Part shown: in pieces, positions 12,966-25,375 of the stretch | How the letters are laid out: each line of letters opens with the position of its first letter | Position numbering within the stretch: position 1 is the stretch's first letter | From: Neckera pumila | Lineage: Eukaryota; Streptophyta; Bryopsida; Hypnales; Neckeraceae | Assembly: GCA_963969595.1 (NCBI GenBank) | Contig: OZ018418.1 | Location: 315,001-379,000 of the forward strand | Direction: 5' to 3' | Length of the DNA: 64,000 bases | The notes under the pieces: model-generated | The model's database searches: none | Told to the model about the DNA's origin: nothing | Seen by the model: the letters and a program-made list of their open reading frames with translations, nothing else | Made by a program: the position numbers and the translations under genes

Positions 12966-13741
12966 ACCAGGTTTACTCAAAAGAGGACAAACTTCTAAGG
13001 GCGTATTCATTAAAGTGAGAAAAAGTGGATTCTCATTTTAATTATTTTCCTAAATTTAGAATATAAAAACGTTCATTAAATTGAGACTATTGACTAAATT
13101 GATATTATAATTTCACCTACGCACTGGATATTTAACTAAGTTCAAATACTACTAGCAACTAGCAAGCTAAACCCACAAGTATGACATAAATATGCACAGA
13201 CTTAGTGAAGAACTCATTGCTCTTTAGTGCCTTCCAACATGGAATGGTCTAATGCTTGTGAAAGAGAAGGATGCCTAGATGAGCCCAAGGAGATTTGCAC
13301 AAACACTATACATTATTTTTAAGAAATCCAAAGGCGGTTGAGGACAAAGTACAGCAACAAAATGATACAGAGTTCTCCAGAGAATTCATAATTTTGTCGA
13401 TACCAAAAAAATATGTGGTTTATCATTGGGAATAAAAGACATATTTACCAAAGAAATACAAAATACAATACCGAGACTAATAATACATTTGAAATAGAAT
13501 AATAATAAAAATATATTATAAAACTTACTTTCTGCCATACATTGCCAAACAATAGTACTAGAAATAGATGCACATGCTAATTTGTATGCTAAACACACTT
13601 GAATAGCCCCGTAGTACTACAAATATACCTATCAGCTAGTCGTTGAACAATGTTGCCATCACAAGACGTGTGGGCATCCGTCAAAGATCGACACCACTAT
13701 CTTCGAAATGCAATAAAAACTACTACACACGGTGCCTTGCA
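12966..13741. other. AT-rich interval left of the CACTA-like end
   Basis: No gene or repeat was recognised. It forms the left flank of the proposed 20-kb element. Confidence 0.5.
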
Positions 13742-13751
13742 CACTACAAGA
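13742..13751 (+). repeat. CACTA-type left terminus
   Basis: CACTACAAGA, followed by AGCCCACAATAG. The same ten bases start the element at 60,987 and, inverted, end at 34,059. Confidence 0.6.
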
Positions 13752-13788
13752 AGCCCACAATAGTATTATGCCTACTAACTATTAATCC

Positions 13789-16636
13789 TCAAGTCGAGGA
13801 TGCATTGTTGCCTTCGCCAGCCACAATAGCGTCCATAGACTGCTTGATGATGTTGATCTGGCTTTTGGGATTTTAATTCTTGGATCTGACATCTCCGCTC
13901 TGACACATGGCTTCCAAGCAGTCATAATATTGCAATTGGGCGTCCAACCCGGTAAGAAACTTCTATCCTTGCACCATGAATTCCCTTGTACTGTATCCCA
14001 CCCCTCATATGTGTCCTTATCAATGTGTAAAAAAGATGAAGGCGTCCAATATTGAACCTGAATTGAACCGACATGCCCTAGATCCGGATTAGGATTTGTA
14101 AGCGCTCGAGCAACCCAAACTGGTTTGGGATCATCATCAGCGGGACGCACTGCGACAAAATAACCCGCAAATGTATCACAAAGAACATTGAACAAAGGAC
14201 GTGGACGGTCACGTCTTTGACCAACAAAGGGTGCATCTTGCGCAATCTCTTCACGCGGTCTGCCATCATCTTGAAGTTTATCTACTTCCTCCCTTCCGAC
14301 AATAGAATTGGGCCAAAAACCATATTGCAATGTCTCCTAGACAAAAAGAGGTTCACTCAGAGCGCTTCTAACACCTTTCCAATACCTCTGTACTGGATTA
14401 ATCTTTCTGCGATACTCCCCAGACATGTCATTAGCATCCATTTGGCTCCAAAGCGCAATATAGCTATCCAATCCCTTGCAAACCTCATCAAAACAACGCA
14501 TCTTCTGCGGAGGCAAGGGTGGTGGAATACCCGTAGGCACATATGGGCGCCTATCTACAGATTCTTTCCACAATCGAATTCCTCCCCCTTCCTTTGGCAA
14601 CCAATCGTTGTCTGTGCAAAGGATCTTATACTGCATCAAGGGCCATCTATTGGCATCCTTAAAATAACTTGAACTGTTGGGCTTGGGAATGGCCTTGAAG
14701 AGAGTCATCGCCTGTGAGCAAGTATCCTTCTACAAACAGCTTAAAGTCAGAAACCTCTTCAATCAGATGAGGAATCACGGGTTGAGTTTTGCGCTCCATG
14801 AAGGACTTCATGAGCCTTGGAATTGTAAGGTAGTCATTTATCCTCAGCTTATTGCTCCAACGACCGAAGAGAGCATCAATGTCTTTGTGAGTATGTCCGA
14901 CAATGAGGAAACTAATGTATATTTCCTGAAATATTGCTCTATACACAAGGAGGGAGCAAAATGCAAATACCCATTGATTTTTGATGTCTCCGGCACAATT
15001 GTTGAGCTGAAGATTCAATGTTGGAGGAATAGGACTAGCGTCAATCACCTCTTCAGGGGGAGTTGGAAGGGATTCAATGCAAATTCTAGATCCTAATAAT
15101 AAGGCCTTCGGCAAATCACATCTGTTTTCATCCACTACAAACAACTGACGAGATGAATACTTTGGTTGGGACTCCAGATCTTGCAGCAACTTTGCAATGG
15201 ATCCTACAGTGTGATTTGAGTCCGTTGGAAAAATGTCTAATCCAAAATGCGCATACCGAATGTCACCGTGTCCATGAGCAATCATCCCTGTGACAGCAAC
15301 TGGTAGCTTCATATAAGAATCAGTGCCCTTGTTCTTGTGAGTATAGTGGGAAAAAGCGGTTTTGGAATGATCCATTTTGTCATGGGTGATGGTTAGAACC
15401 TTCTCAAGATACTTCTTAGAAATGATGCGATTTGCATAGTATAGCTCCCGGTGTGCTGTTTGCCCTTCAAGGTGGACTTTCAACTTCTTAGACTACAATT
15501 CTTGAGCACTCAACCTAGGAGTGCAAGCACTCTTCAATTGCTTAAATTTTTCGCACACACCACAACGAGCAAAACTTTCACCACGAGGCTTCGGAGCGTA
15601 TTTTGGAAATGATACTCTCCTGATGTTGCTTAGCTTGCTTGTCAAAACACAGGTCATTTCAAATGAGTCATTCACATCGTTGACCTCTGTCAACTTGTCC
15701 CTCCATCAAAATGCAGACGGCAAGACCATTGAAGGAACTTTCTTCCCAAAGGGAAGGGTAAACGACTTGTGCGGCATTGAGTCTGCATCTTTCTCTACTA
15801 ATAGTTGAAGTGTCGCCGTGGCCTGCAAAGTGTGTGTTCGTGGCTTCTTCAAACCAAGATTACCATGTTGCTCTGATTGCTTGTCTGCTTCTGCCATTCC
15901 TTTGTATCTATAATAGGTAGCCTTGGATACTACGTGGATTAGACACCAGGCGCTTGGGCAGACTTTAAGATTACCCAAGGTAATCTTGCCCGTGCCACTA
16001 CTATCAGGATGTGTTTGCTTGTGCACATCGAGAGGACGAGACATCCGGTTGTACACTTCACCGTTTACATGTAGCTGGGACCGCACGGCTTGGATCTGAC
16101 CACAGGGAAAAGTCTGTAAGCAATTCTTATGGCAACACGCTTTAGAAGCCACTACAGCAATAGCGTCCGTTGTGAGGAGGATTTCTTTCTTGGGAAGGTT
16201 ATTGGGCTCCCTTCTCTCGCGAGAGCTTTCGTAGGTGCAAACACCAACTTGAGGACGCCGCCGGGAAGCATTGACAGCTTTGTTGTACATGTAAGTTTGG
16301 TTGTGGTCGTACAAGCTGGCACCATTGAGAAAGACTTGCCTAATGTCTCAAGAGTGCATTGACCACATCCACGACGAGGAAAATTCGGCTTTGCATAAGG
16401 ACCGCGCAATTTGAATGGCCACACGGTCATCACCGAGTGCTTGTCCATCCATGTCAATTACAAATTTTGGCATCAACACTGTGACATATGCCCCTTGCCA
16501 CGTCCAAACCGTCCTCATTAGCAAGTGTGACGCACTTTGTATTCTAGGACGCACGAGGAATACCCTGACATGCTTCAACTCTTGTAGGCAAAGTTGGTGC
16601 TGGAATTGCAAACTCGTTGGAGGCCTCAGTCTCCAT
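13789..16636 (-). pseudogene. RNase H-fold transposase-like gene (DUF7869-type), copy A
   Basis: Minus-strand pieces from an ATG at 16,636 down to a stop near 13,789 encode one protein of about 900 residues, broken by several stops and frameshifts. The N-terminal third has ACCHKNCLQTF (possible zinc ligands), then CPSAWCLIHVVSKATYYRY. The middle has FARCGVCEKFKQLK, another Cys pair. The core has ITHDKMDHSKTA, then NNCAGDIKNQW, then GHTHKDIDALFGRWS, spaced as expected for acidic residues of an RNase H-like catalytic site. The C-terminal part (14,330-13,790) has VWVARALTNP and VQYWTPSS, a small beta-rich domain also seen in copy C. I recall this family under the label DUF7869, often found in repeats; no search was done. 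The last codons run into a palindrome copy at 13,785-13,801. Confidence 0.7.
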
Positions 16637-16840
16637 TTTGTGAGACAACACCAAAAAATGTACATGAGGAAACCACTTCCAAATTACCAAGGATGATTAC
16701 ATACAGACTAAGATTGCTGTATAATTCATTAAGAACTATCTATGTCAATGTAACCTCAAGAGCATCGACTTGAATATATTGGAATCCCCTTGTAAATATA
16801 ACCAATTGAATAAAACTCACATTCTCCGAGGCATATGAAT

Positions 16841-17552
16841 TATCCTCGGCTTGAGGATATGATTTACTACAATTGTCATATCCATATCCTCCAAGAAGAA
16901 AGAGAATTCCTACCTTACTAAGTATCTTAAATATCTCATTAAAGAATATTCAAGACCGTGTATTATCCTCAATTCGAGGATAATGTTGACAGTCAAAACT
17001 ACACAATACCTCGTTCACATTTACCTATTTACACATTACACATTACTCATTACCTCTTTCTATTTTGAGTTCAGGATAACAAACTCTTTTCTGTTGAACT
17101 CGCAGACATCTATAATGTGAGCAAGTATATCATCCTTATCTCCTCAAGTTGAGGATACCCAGGATATCACATACAAGTGATATCATTGAGTAGCAGATTA
17201 TCTCGTGCCTAAAACACTCTACACGATCATCGGATGTTCTAACAATTTCAAATTTATCTAGGACGCTGTTTCTCTCGATATGATGGAAGGAAGCGTATTT
17301 CCTCTAAACAAGATTATCCTCGACTCGAGGATATCCAAGATATATCATGCAAGGTTTATCCTCGAGTTGAAGATAATCTCTCTCAAAGTTTCATCATGTG
17401 TTCTTGGTGTGAACAAGAAGTATCAAAGGATTATCCTTGAGTCAAGGATACTTATATTAATTAATAAACGGTTCTTGCGTCACTGTTTTTTCAATATGAA
17501 GTACTGGCACTGTATTTATTCTCATGAAGATCATCCTTGAGTTGAGGATAAT
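16841..17552. repeat. Palindrome family P1, cluster upstream of copy A
   Basis: Seven copies of a dyad of the form TATCCTCGACTCGAGGATA lie at about 16,841, 16,962, 17,137, 17,313, 17,354, 17,430 and 17,530. The copy at 17,313-17,334 has perfect arms; others differ by one to four bases, often with compensating changes. A single copy sits at the 3' end of copy A (13,785-13,801). A possible minus-strand splice donor (CAG|GTAACG) near 17,800 would place the cluster in a 5' leader intron, but this is uncertain. Confidence 0.85.
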
Positions 17553-17559
17553 ATTTCCT

Positions 17560-18600
17560 TCATCTCATTACCACAATCCTCCAAAAATCCTAGCGGAAAT
17601 ATGGCTACTCAATTCATCCAATACAATCGCAGTAAGACAAAGGCAACTGTCTCACCACATTACAAATGACAATTTCTTCAAATTCAGAGAACAGTGCACA
17701 TTGAAGGCAATACAATAGCAATTTCAGTCGACAGTAAAAGGAAGAAATCAATTCAAATCATCTGGAGTGTGCAATTCAAAGGACTGATCTTCCGTTACCT
17801 GAAAAGTGATACAATGAATGATGTTGGAAACGCAGAAGGTGAAAAAGGCTAATTTTTTCAAAGAAGTAACTCAATGAAGATCTCCACTCTAGAGAATAAC
17901 TTAAGCTTGGAACTACAAAAAACTGACCCACTGTCTAGGAACTAGCTTGCGCACTCCGATGTGCACATATTGAATCCACAAGGCACTAAAATCGAACGCC
18001 GCATGGGATGAGATTCAGCGGAGTCTCAAAAAATTGAAATGACAAGATGAAAGTGATGGTAGGGGACTATGAACAAGAGAGGCAATAGAGAGAGAGAGTG
18101 CACAACAAAAAAAGGCACTCAAGCTGTTCTGATATTCGCGAAAGTGAGGTGGCATTCTTGATTGTCATCTATTTCTAGTCACCCCAAAATAGATTGAATG
18201 GAATGACAGCCGCTACAATCTTGATGCCCCAAAGTCAATGAAGTCTAATGTTGTCAGGGATAATGGATCCTATAAAGGGAAAAGTATGTCATGCAATTAC
18301 AATTTTGGAATCATTTACAAAAAAAGGATTGCCTTGGTAATGCAGTACAGTCAACGGGAATTATGAGATACTCCAAAAATTCTAAACAAGACTTGTAGTA
18401 AAGGTATCCCTTAATTAGTATAAAAAAAAATTATAAGCAAAACTTATCTACCGCCAACTCGTTCCTATGGTGGTTATGACTGTTTTCCAAAATTGACTAT
18501 GCCTCAATAAAAAGGAACAATTACTGTAGTAATTGTTAAGAGTTCACTACTGAAAATCCTTACTATCTATATGCACGCGTTTGGAACTTTTATTAAATAT
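17560..18600. other. Non-coding interval
   Basis: Nothing recognised apart from the possible minus-strand splice donor near 17,800. A short GAGAGA run lies near 18,090. Confidence 0.4.
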
Positions 18601-19008
18601 CTAATAATCATCCAGCAAAGAGAATTTGTACATGTCCAAGTTGCAATCTAAGTCTGACTCAAAATTCCAGTTCACATAACCTTCAACATATTCATCGTCC
18701 GCATTGTACGCATCCTCCTCGTCTTCCTCCTCGTCTTCCACAACTACCTCCTTCACTGCAACTTCCTTGTCTTCCGCGTCCATCTTCTCAATTTTGTCTC
18801 CATCCTCCTCCTCGTCGTTTTCGTCCGCCTCTTTTTTGTCTTCATGTTTGTCATCAACATCGTCGAAGTCGAATAAATTAAAACTCCATAACTGAGTTGA
18901 ACGAAAAGCAACTTCGAACTTTCTTTTCTTTCTCCCTGCGTGTTTTATTCTTGGCACCAATTCGGTGACATCAGAGTCACAACTACCATAGGTGAATACT
19001 TTATTCAA
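18601..19008 (-). CDS. Acidic C-terminal exon of unknown protein
   Basis: The frame lacks an ATG at its start and reads through 135 codons to a stop at 18,601, so it looks like a last exon. The first 45 residues include a basic patch (HAGRKKRKFE). The rest is dominated by Glu and Asp (for example EDEEEDEEDAY) and ends with FSLLDDY. No domain was recognised. It lies between the P1 cluster and the satellite region and could be a leftover of a gene pushed apart by insertions. The opposite-strand Ser-rich frame is its shadow. Confidence 0.35.
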   Translation of the reverse strand: MNKVFTYGSCDSDVTELVPRIKHAGRKKRKFEVAFRSTQLWSFNLFDFDDVDDKHEDKKEADENDEEEDGDKIEKMDAEDKEVAVKEVVVEDEEEDEEDAYNADDEYVEGYVNWNFESDLDCNLDMYKFSLLDDY

Positions 19009-19135
19009 TTACTGATTACAACTAATGAAATTGTGAGCATAGTTATTCTATTCAACTCTAAGAATGAGACATGATTTCTTGTTCTTTAATCGCTAAAAGT
19101 CGAAGTACTAATTGAATAGTAAAGCAATCTCTCCA

Positions 19136-19252
19136 AGCTGAGTCTATAAAATCTGGAACTTTGGAATCATCTCCTACCTACTACCAAAACATAAGCTGAA
19201 TCTACAAAATCTAGAACTTTGGAATCATCTCCTAACTACATTACCAAAACAT
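19136..19252. repeat. 58-bp tandem duplication
   Basis: Two copies starting AGCTGAGTCTATAAAATCTG (19,136) and AGCTGAATCTACAAAATCTA (19,194), a period of 58 bp with a few substitutions. Non-coding. Confidence 0.8.
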
Positions 19253-20072
19253 AAATCATGTTTACCTTTTGGAAGTGGGGACATAAGAGCTCCTTAAGCC
19301 TATGAAGTTTGGGGCCCAACTTCTAGTATCCGACATTTGTTCTCTCTTCTTCAATCCAAGAACAACTAACTATTACTTCAGCATCTAGTACAGCAATCCT
19401 CACACACTAAGTTTATAAGCAATTTCAGTATGCAACCATCTCTTACACAAATCACCACTAAATAAATGAAGTTTAACTTTGAGAATTAGGGAATGTAATA
19501 GCTCCTTAAGTTCCCATCTTGCCAATGAGTGCTTGTCTATAATCATTATGCACTTGAGTTACCATATTCAAATTTCAATTACTACTTCAGACCGCAATAA
19601 TTTGGATTTTGATGCTTTGAACACTTAGCTCATGATTTCAAGAAACATATCTCAATTGTTACTTGATTTACTTTTTATGGAAAAGAATATTGAACATGTA
19701 TATGAATTACATTTTATACTATACAATTCTAATTAGTCCAGTAATTGCCTTTAAGCAAATCCAAATATGCTTTTCATTAGGAAAAATGGAGCACCCATTG
19801 ACCTACAAAAGTTCTTCTACTATGATTGAAGTGAAATAATTAGTTATTTTCCATAATGCAATTTGTCAAGTTGCTTCTCCTAATAATTGTCCAAAAGAGG
19901 GATTATAATACTATACCAAAAACAAAATATCCTGTAAGAGTGTAGCGAAGTAGTATTTCATTGCTTTTATTATTTCTAAAACCATTGGAGATTTTGATAT
20001 GAAATTGTAACCAAAAATTAAGAAAAATGGATATTTCATGACTTCTCTTTTGTAAAGAGAATATCTAAGTAT
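19253..20072. other. AT-rich non-coding interval
   Basis: No gene, repeat or terminal inverted repeat was recognised. Confidence 0.45.
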
Positions 20073-20190
20073 TGCAAAAATCGTTTTTAAGCATAAGACA
20101 TTGTTTCCAATGATTCAAGGTCCATCACTTTGCAAAAATCGTTTTTAAGCATAAGACATTGTTTTCCAATGAATCAAGGTCCAACACTTT
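20073..20190. repeat. 58-bp tandem duplication, unrelated sequence
   Basis: TGCAAAAATCGTTTTTAAGC starts at 20,073 and again at 20,131, a period of 58 bp. The copies are almost identical, so this is fairly recent. Confidence 0.85.
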
Positions 20191-20582
20191 GTTTGCACGT
20201 ATCCAAAACTCATCAAGTACAAATGATTGTTCTCCACATAGGCTTCACCTTCAACATAATTTGTGAGGAATAAAATAATGTTTCATTGAAAATCTAAGTT
20301 TCATCCAAAATAATTGCATTATAGAATTTTGTAGTTGTAGGTGACTATGTTTCTAGGTTTTTGAGAATAACCATGATGTCTCGCATGATGTAAGTTAGTA
20401 CTTCATTCAAAATCCAATGAATGATCAACATTTTGCATGAAGCGCACACTACGGAATCGTAATAATTCATCAAACAGAATAATCATGGTGCATTCTTAAG
20501 AAGTATATTATTTATGCATTTGTTTGTTTAAACAAGTGCATTATGTATGCACTTGATTGAAATTAATAACAATTTGTTTTAG

Positions 20583-21320
20583 GGTCGTTGCAAGAAACAC
20601 CGTCCAGTTTTGGTCTATTTTGGCCCATTTTTGGCCAGTACTCCAGTACTCATGAGCTTTTGCATATGAATTTAAAATAAAAATAAAAATAAGGATAATT
20701 CATACAAGACTAAAATTAGCAAATCTCCAAAATTTCAGATCTAAAAAAAATCTACGTCAAAAGTTATTCACAAAAAATAGTGACCTGAAATTATAAAGCA
20801 AAATATATACTTTGACGTTTTAATTTTTTTTAAATAGGAAAAACAATTTTCAAAGAAAATGAAAATAGAGCATTTGGGAAGACTTCATGGTGTAGAGATT
20901 TGACTAAAAAATTAATCTTGAAATCATCTAAAATGTTCAGAATTGCGTGCAGAAGAGAGCCGTATTTGCATGGACGTAGACAACACAAAATAAAATATTT
21001 TTAAATGCCCCTTGGTAGAAACATGAGTTCCTACTATGCAAATAGACCATAGAAATTTTAGCTCTAAATCATTAAATTTGGATACTCCTTTTCACTCAAA
21101 GCCCCTAAAACGCAGAACGTGACAAATTAGCTAAATTGAAATTTAAATGTAAAATGATTTTTAAATTTCTGAAAAGTATGAGATATGATTAGCCTCAAGA
21201 CTCACATCTCCAATAAAAAATTCATCTTCATGTGAATTATGCTTCAAAAGTTATTGCAAGAAGAAGCTTTGACAAACTCCTTGTGACAAATCAATAGGAC
21301 CGGTGTCTCTTGCAATGACC
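20583..21320. mobile_element. Non-autonomous element with inverted ends (about 738 bp)
   Basis: The left end GGTCGTTGCAAGAAACACCG (20,583) matches the reverse complement of the right end, which reads GGTCATTGCAAGAGACACCG inward from 21,320. That is 18 of 20 bases. The inside is AT-rich without coding content. A clear target-site duplication was not found, so the superfamily is open. Confidence 0.65.
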
Positions 21321-21559
21321 GTCCTTTTAAAGAACATTCAGCAAGTCTAAAGCATTCTTAATTAAAACATAGAATTCATGATAACTTTCAAATTTTTACT
21401 GTTTTTCAGGTAAATAAACTTTAATATAAAATAGTAAGCCTTATCATGTATTTTGAAGAGGTGAAATTAAGCCCTATTAAAACCACAGAAGTGTTTAGGG
21501 TAAGAAAAAAACAAATAAAGAAGCTCTAAAATTTCTAAAGATGTAGAATTCATGAACAA

Positions 21560-21960
21560 ATTTCATCATGGACTACAAACTCTACCACGTATTTAGTGGA
21601 ACACAATCTCAAATGTCATGAAAATAAATGGCAATTGAAAGAGGGGAAGAAATGTACAAATTGTAAATTTGGCCTACATGGAGAATCCATGTGGAATTAA
21701 AATTCTTGACCCTTTCAGCATATTATTTATGCAATCAATAAAAAACTTAAAACAAACTTTGCCCTGTACTTAGTGGAACTCAATCGCAAATGTCATGAAA
21801 ATAAATGGCGAGTGGAAGAGGGAAAAAAATGTACATGTTGTAAATTTGGCCTACATGGAGAATCCACGTGGGATTAAAATTCTTGACCCTTTCGGCATAT
21901 TATTTACGCAATAAAAAGAAAACTTAAATCAAACTTTGCCCTGTACATACTTCGTTTATC
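21560..21960 (+). repeat. Satellite subfamily with internal dyad, about 178-bp period (plus)
   Basis: Parts of three monomers share TTTGCCCTGTACTTAGTGG, AAATGTCATGAAAATAAATG and AATGTACATGTTGTAAATTT. The order and spacing of the GCCCTGTA, TGTCATGAAA and TACAAGTTGTAAAT words match the 176-bp satellite at 1-5,348, so the two are related subfamilies. Each monomer also has a short dyad near 21,673 and 21,851 (TACATGGAGAATCCATGTGG) that the first satellite lacks. Confidence 0.75.
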
Positions 21961-22099
21961 TACATTCTATCACATGAAAAATTGATGAAAGTAATATACT
22001 TAATGCTTAGCAAAGCAAGCGTCAATCGCTTGTCATACTACTAAAATCATAACTCCCTCTGTATTATCACAAATGCTACCATTTTTAATAAGGGCTCAT

Positions 22100-22741
22100 G
22101 CTTGCTATGCTACACATTCATTGTATTACATATTAGTAAAATTTTGATATGTTTGAATAGAGTGCATGATAATGATTTCAATAAGTCTTTGAAATAATTA
22201 ATTTTATTATTTTGTAAAAATATTTTCAATCATGCATACATAAAAATAATATTTTTACACAATCTTTTATTACAAAAATAGGATAGTAGTTTGCAATCAC
22301 CTCTATAATATCACTTTTATAGCTTTTATGATTTCAAAATTCTATTGGTACTACCAAATGATTTGAGAAATTTATTTAATTGAAGCGATTTTGGATTTCA
22401 AAACAAATAAGTTGTCCACGAAGTTTTGGAAATTTACAAGTGTTTCTTTTCAATTCACCAAGCTTTTGGGTTGCCACTATTTGTAACAATTGAATCAACT
22501 TTTGAATGCATTACAATAAATGTGTATCTTTTACAGTATTCGCCATTGTATATATTTCATTCATCATTCTGAAAAAAAAAATTTTGTTCATTTCATTATT
22601 TGCTTATTTATAAACAAAATCATACAAAGATTTTAATAACTTTTATTTGAAGATTTATTGAAATTTTTGTTCTGAATTTTATCTATTTAATACATAAAAA
22701 TTCTAGTAAAATTCTAATGATGATTGTGTAGCATAGCAAGC
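22100..22741. mobile_element. Possible foldback element (17-bp perfect inverted ends)
   Basis: GCTTGCTATGCTACACA at 22,100-22,116 is the exact reverse complement of TGTGTAGCATAGCAAGC at 22,725-22,741. The 642-bp interval is AT-rich and non-coding. Flanks show no clear duplication. A related word (AGCAAAGCAAGCG) occurs just outside at about 22,012. Confidence 0.5.
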
Positions 22742-22789
22742 GCCAATTGCTAGTCATTGTATTGAAATCAGAACAACTTCTACATATTT

Positions 22790-23060
22790 TAATTCAATTT
22801 TGAATAATATTATAGAAATTCAGTTGCTTTTGTAATAGCGATAGGATACAATTTTCTACTATATATTATGTATTTTAGACTTTAGAGATTCCATACCTAC
22901 CAAGAAACTAACCCAAATTAAAAATCTTCACAACTTTTATCAATCTCATTGATCAAAAATTCAAACTGGGAAGATTCAAAGCTTTTTATGTACAAACAAT
23001 TTTAGAAAACCAACTTCAAATTAATGTGCCCGCATAAAATAATTTCTTATAAAATTGCAA
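22790..23060 (+). repeat. Inverted duplicate segment, left copy
   Basis: This segment (with ACTTTTATCAATCTCATTGA and GATACAATTTTCTACT) recurs inverted at 26,860-27,190. In both places it is followed, in its own orientation, by an array of about 176-bp monomers. The two loci are therefore inverted copies of a [segment + satellite] module with different satellite subfamilies. Confidence 0.7.
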
Positions 23061-23084
23061 ATAGTGACTTCTTTTGTAATTTCC

Positions 23085-24000
23085 ATTGAAACTAAAAAGA
23101 ATAGATCTGCCCTATATTTTTGAGAACGACAAATGCATGAATCACAAAATAGGTGCACGTAGGTTTGTTAAAAAAAATGTACAAGTTGGAAACACTGTAG
23201 GCATTACTTTCAAATCCATGGCCGCATTGAAGTATTCACCCTTCATCTTTTTTAATTTCCGTTGAAACCCAAAAAGAATGAATGTGCCCTGTATTTTTAA
23301 GAACGACAAATGCATGAGTTACAAAATCAGTGCAAGTGGTTTTTTAAAAGAAACCCACAAGTTGAAAATACCATAGGCATCACTTTCAAATCCATTGCCA
23401 CATTCAATTCATCACCCTTCTTTTTTAATTTCCATTGAAAACCAAAAAGAATGAATTTGCCCTGTATTTTTAAGAACGACAAATGCATGAGTTACAAAAT
23501 CAGTGCACGCGGATTTCTTAAAAGAAACCCACAAGTTTGGAATACGGTAGGCATTCCTTTCAAATCCATAGTCGCATTCAATTCACCCCCCGTCTTTTTT
23601 AATTTCCATTGAAATTTAGAAAGAATGAATTTGCTGTGAATTTTTTAGGAACAAAAAAAAAGCATGAGTTACAAAAGAAGTGCACGTGGGTTTGTTTCAA
23701 AAAATGTACAAGTTGGAAGTATTCTAGGCATTATTTCAAATCTATGGTTGCATTCAATTCACCACCCATTTTTTTTAGTTTGCATTGAAAACCAAAAAAG
23801 AATGCGCCATCCTTGTATTTTAGAATTTGACAAAATACTATATGAATCAAAAATTAAGTGGACGTGTGTTAGTTTCCAAAAATGTACAAGTTGGAAATAC
23901 TATAGGCATTACTTTCAAATCCATGGTCGCATTTAGTTCACCACCCATTTTTTTAAATTTGATCTGAAACCCCCAAAAAATTAAGCTTGCCCTGTATTTT
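23085..24000 (+). repeat. Satellite subfamily 2, period about 172-179 bp
   Basis: About five monomers with TTGCCCTGTATTTTTAAG, AACGACAAATGCATGA, ACAAGTTGGAAATAC and AATTTCCATTGAAA. The GCCCTGTA words fall near 23,107, 23,286 and 23,459. Word order resembles the 176-bp satellite, so a distant relationship is likely. Confidence 0.75.
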
Positions 24001-24720
24001 AAAATATTAAAAAACAATATATGAGTCCCAAAAAATTGGGATTAAATATGATTGGGTCTATGTTTTAACCAACACGCCAAACCCTAAATCTATGGACATT
24101 GTATACAAAGAACTTACCCAAAAATTATAGAAGTTGCAAATATTGCCATCAGTAGGAATCTATTGGTGGTTGTTTTTCATTGACTCTTATATGATTAAAA
24201 AAATATGGGAATAAAAGTGGTCCTCAGTTCAAACCAACACACATATTTAAAGTCATGGAATTCATACGTAAATTGCTTATTAAGAAATTGTAGAAGTTCT
24301 AAATATTGTCAAGATTACAAATCCAAGAGAAAATTCAATTGGTGGTCAATTCAAATTCTATTGACCCCTACGTGTTTCCAAAAAAATGAGTGTAAATGTG
24401 GGCCTGTGTTTTAACCAAAATGCATATTCTAAATCATGGAATTTGTACGTAGAAGGCTTATCAAAAAAGTGTATAAGTTGCAAATACAGTCAAGAATTGG
24501 AATCCACAAGAAAATTCAATTGGTAGTCCTCAATTATCAATCTATATGTGATTAAAAAAAGATGGGGAAAAATTGTTGGCCGGTACTATAATCACCACGC
24601 ATATCCAAAGTAGTGACTTTGGATGTGAAACGCTTCATAGATATTTGTAGAAGTTGTAAATATTGTCAAAATTTTGAATCTATGAGAAAATTCATTTGGT
24701 GGTCGTTTTTAATCAACCAC
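24001..24720 (+). repeat. Satellite subfamily 3, period about 165-180 bp
   Basis: About four diverged monomers with AAATCATGGAATT, TGTAGAAGTTGTAAATATTG and GAGAAAATTCAATTGGTGG. It follows subfamily 2 without a break and keeps a similar period. Confidence 0.65.
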
Positions 24721-24830
24721 TATGTTAAATTTCAAAGTGCGTGGAATATAGTAATTAATCTAAAGTATGCATAATCACTATTGTTGTGTATTTAGTTCAT
24801 GACATGAAGAACATGATCATGTACAATGAA

Positions 24831-25375
24831 AAGACACTAAGGTAAACCTGCCTGTGGCAAGCGGAATGGGTGGTTTGGTATGTTGCCATTAGGAAAGAGA
24901 ATTAATTTCTTTTTTATACAAAGACAAATGTGAGACATAAAAGAAGCAGTTGAAATTTTATTTTTTGGACAAAATATGAATTAGTTATGAATTTCCAAAG
25001 TGTTCTGCCCAATTGCTCCAAAAGAGTTTGTAGACTACCCCAAATCAGCAAAAAGTGTTTCTTTAATGGTCATCTTACCACCTAAAGCAATCACCAAATT
25101 TTCTAACATGGCCATGATTTGAAGGAATAAAAAAAATAACTTTCTATGACAAGTTTACACTAAAAAGGTGTAAGTGTCCTATGATAGTCACCACTAACTC
25201 CAAGGCCATCTCCCAAGGTATTGATTTTGGCCACTAACCAACCCAATGAAGTCATAATCTCATTTATTGACAAAAATCTGAAATGGGTTGATGTAAGACT
25301 GTAATAGATCTGTGGTTTTGTACATGTCTGCATTAGGTGGTCTGCCTGCTATAGGCAGGTTTACCTTATTGTCTT
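24831..25375. mobile_element. MITE-like element, 545 bp
   Basis: The left end AAGACACTAAGGTAAACCTG (24,831) matches the inverted right end AAGACAATAAGGTAAACCTG (read inward from 25,375), and similarity continues for about 33 bp. The core TAAGGTAAACCTGCCT is perfect. The inside is non-coding and the size fits a MITE. Flanking bases do not show an obvious target-site duplication, so the superfamily is not assigned. Confidence 0.75.

Larger units (their letters stand above)
11090..12990. repeat. Composite repeat block, copy 2
   Basis: A direct repeat of block 1 with the same order: head with GGAACCCGAGGCCATCCTAA, 41-bp array, tail with the SINE-like unit, and motif cluster. The tails of copies 1 and 2 (from about 10,300 and 12,240) align over about 530 bp with few gaps. 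The array is longer here than in copy 1. The two blocks form a tandem duplication with a period near 1.7-1.9 kb. Confidence 0.75.

Noticed and set aside
18704..18895. Ser-rich open frame on the plus strand
   Set aside because: Antisense shadow of the acidic Glu/Asp-rich minus-strand exon.
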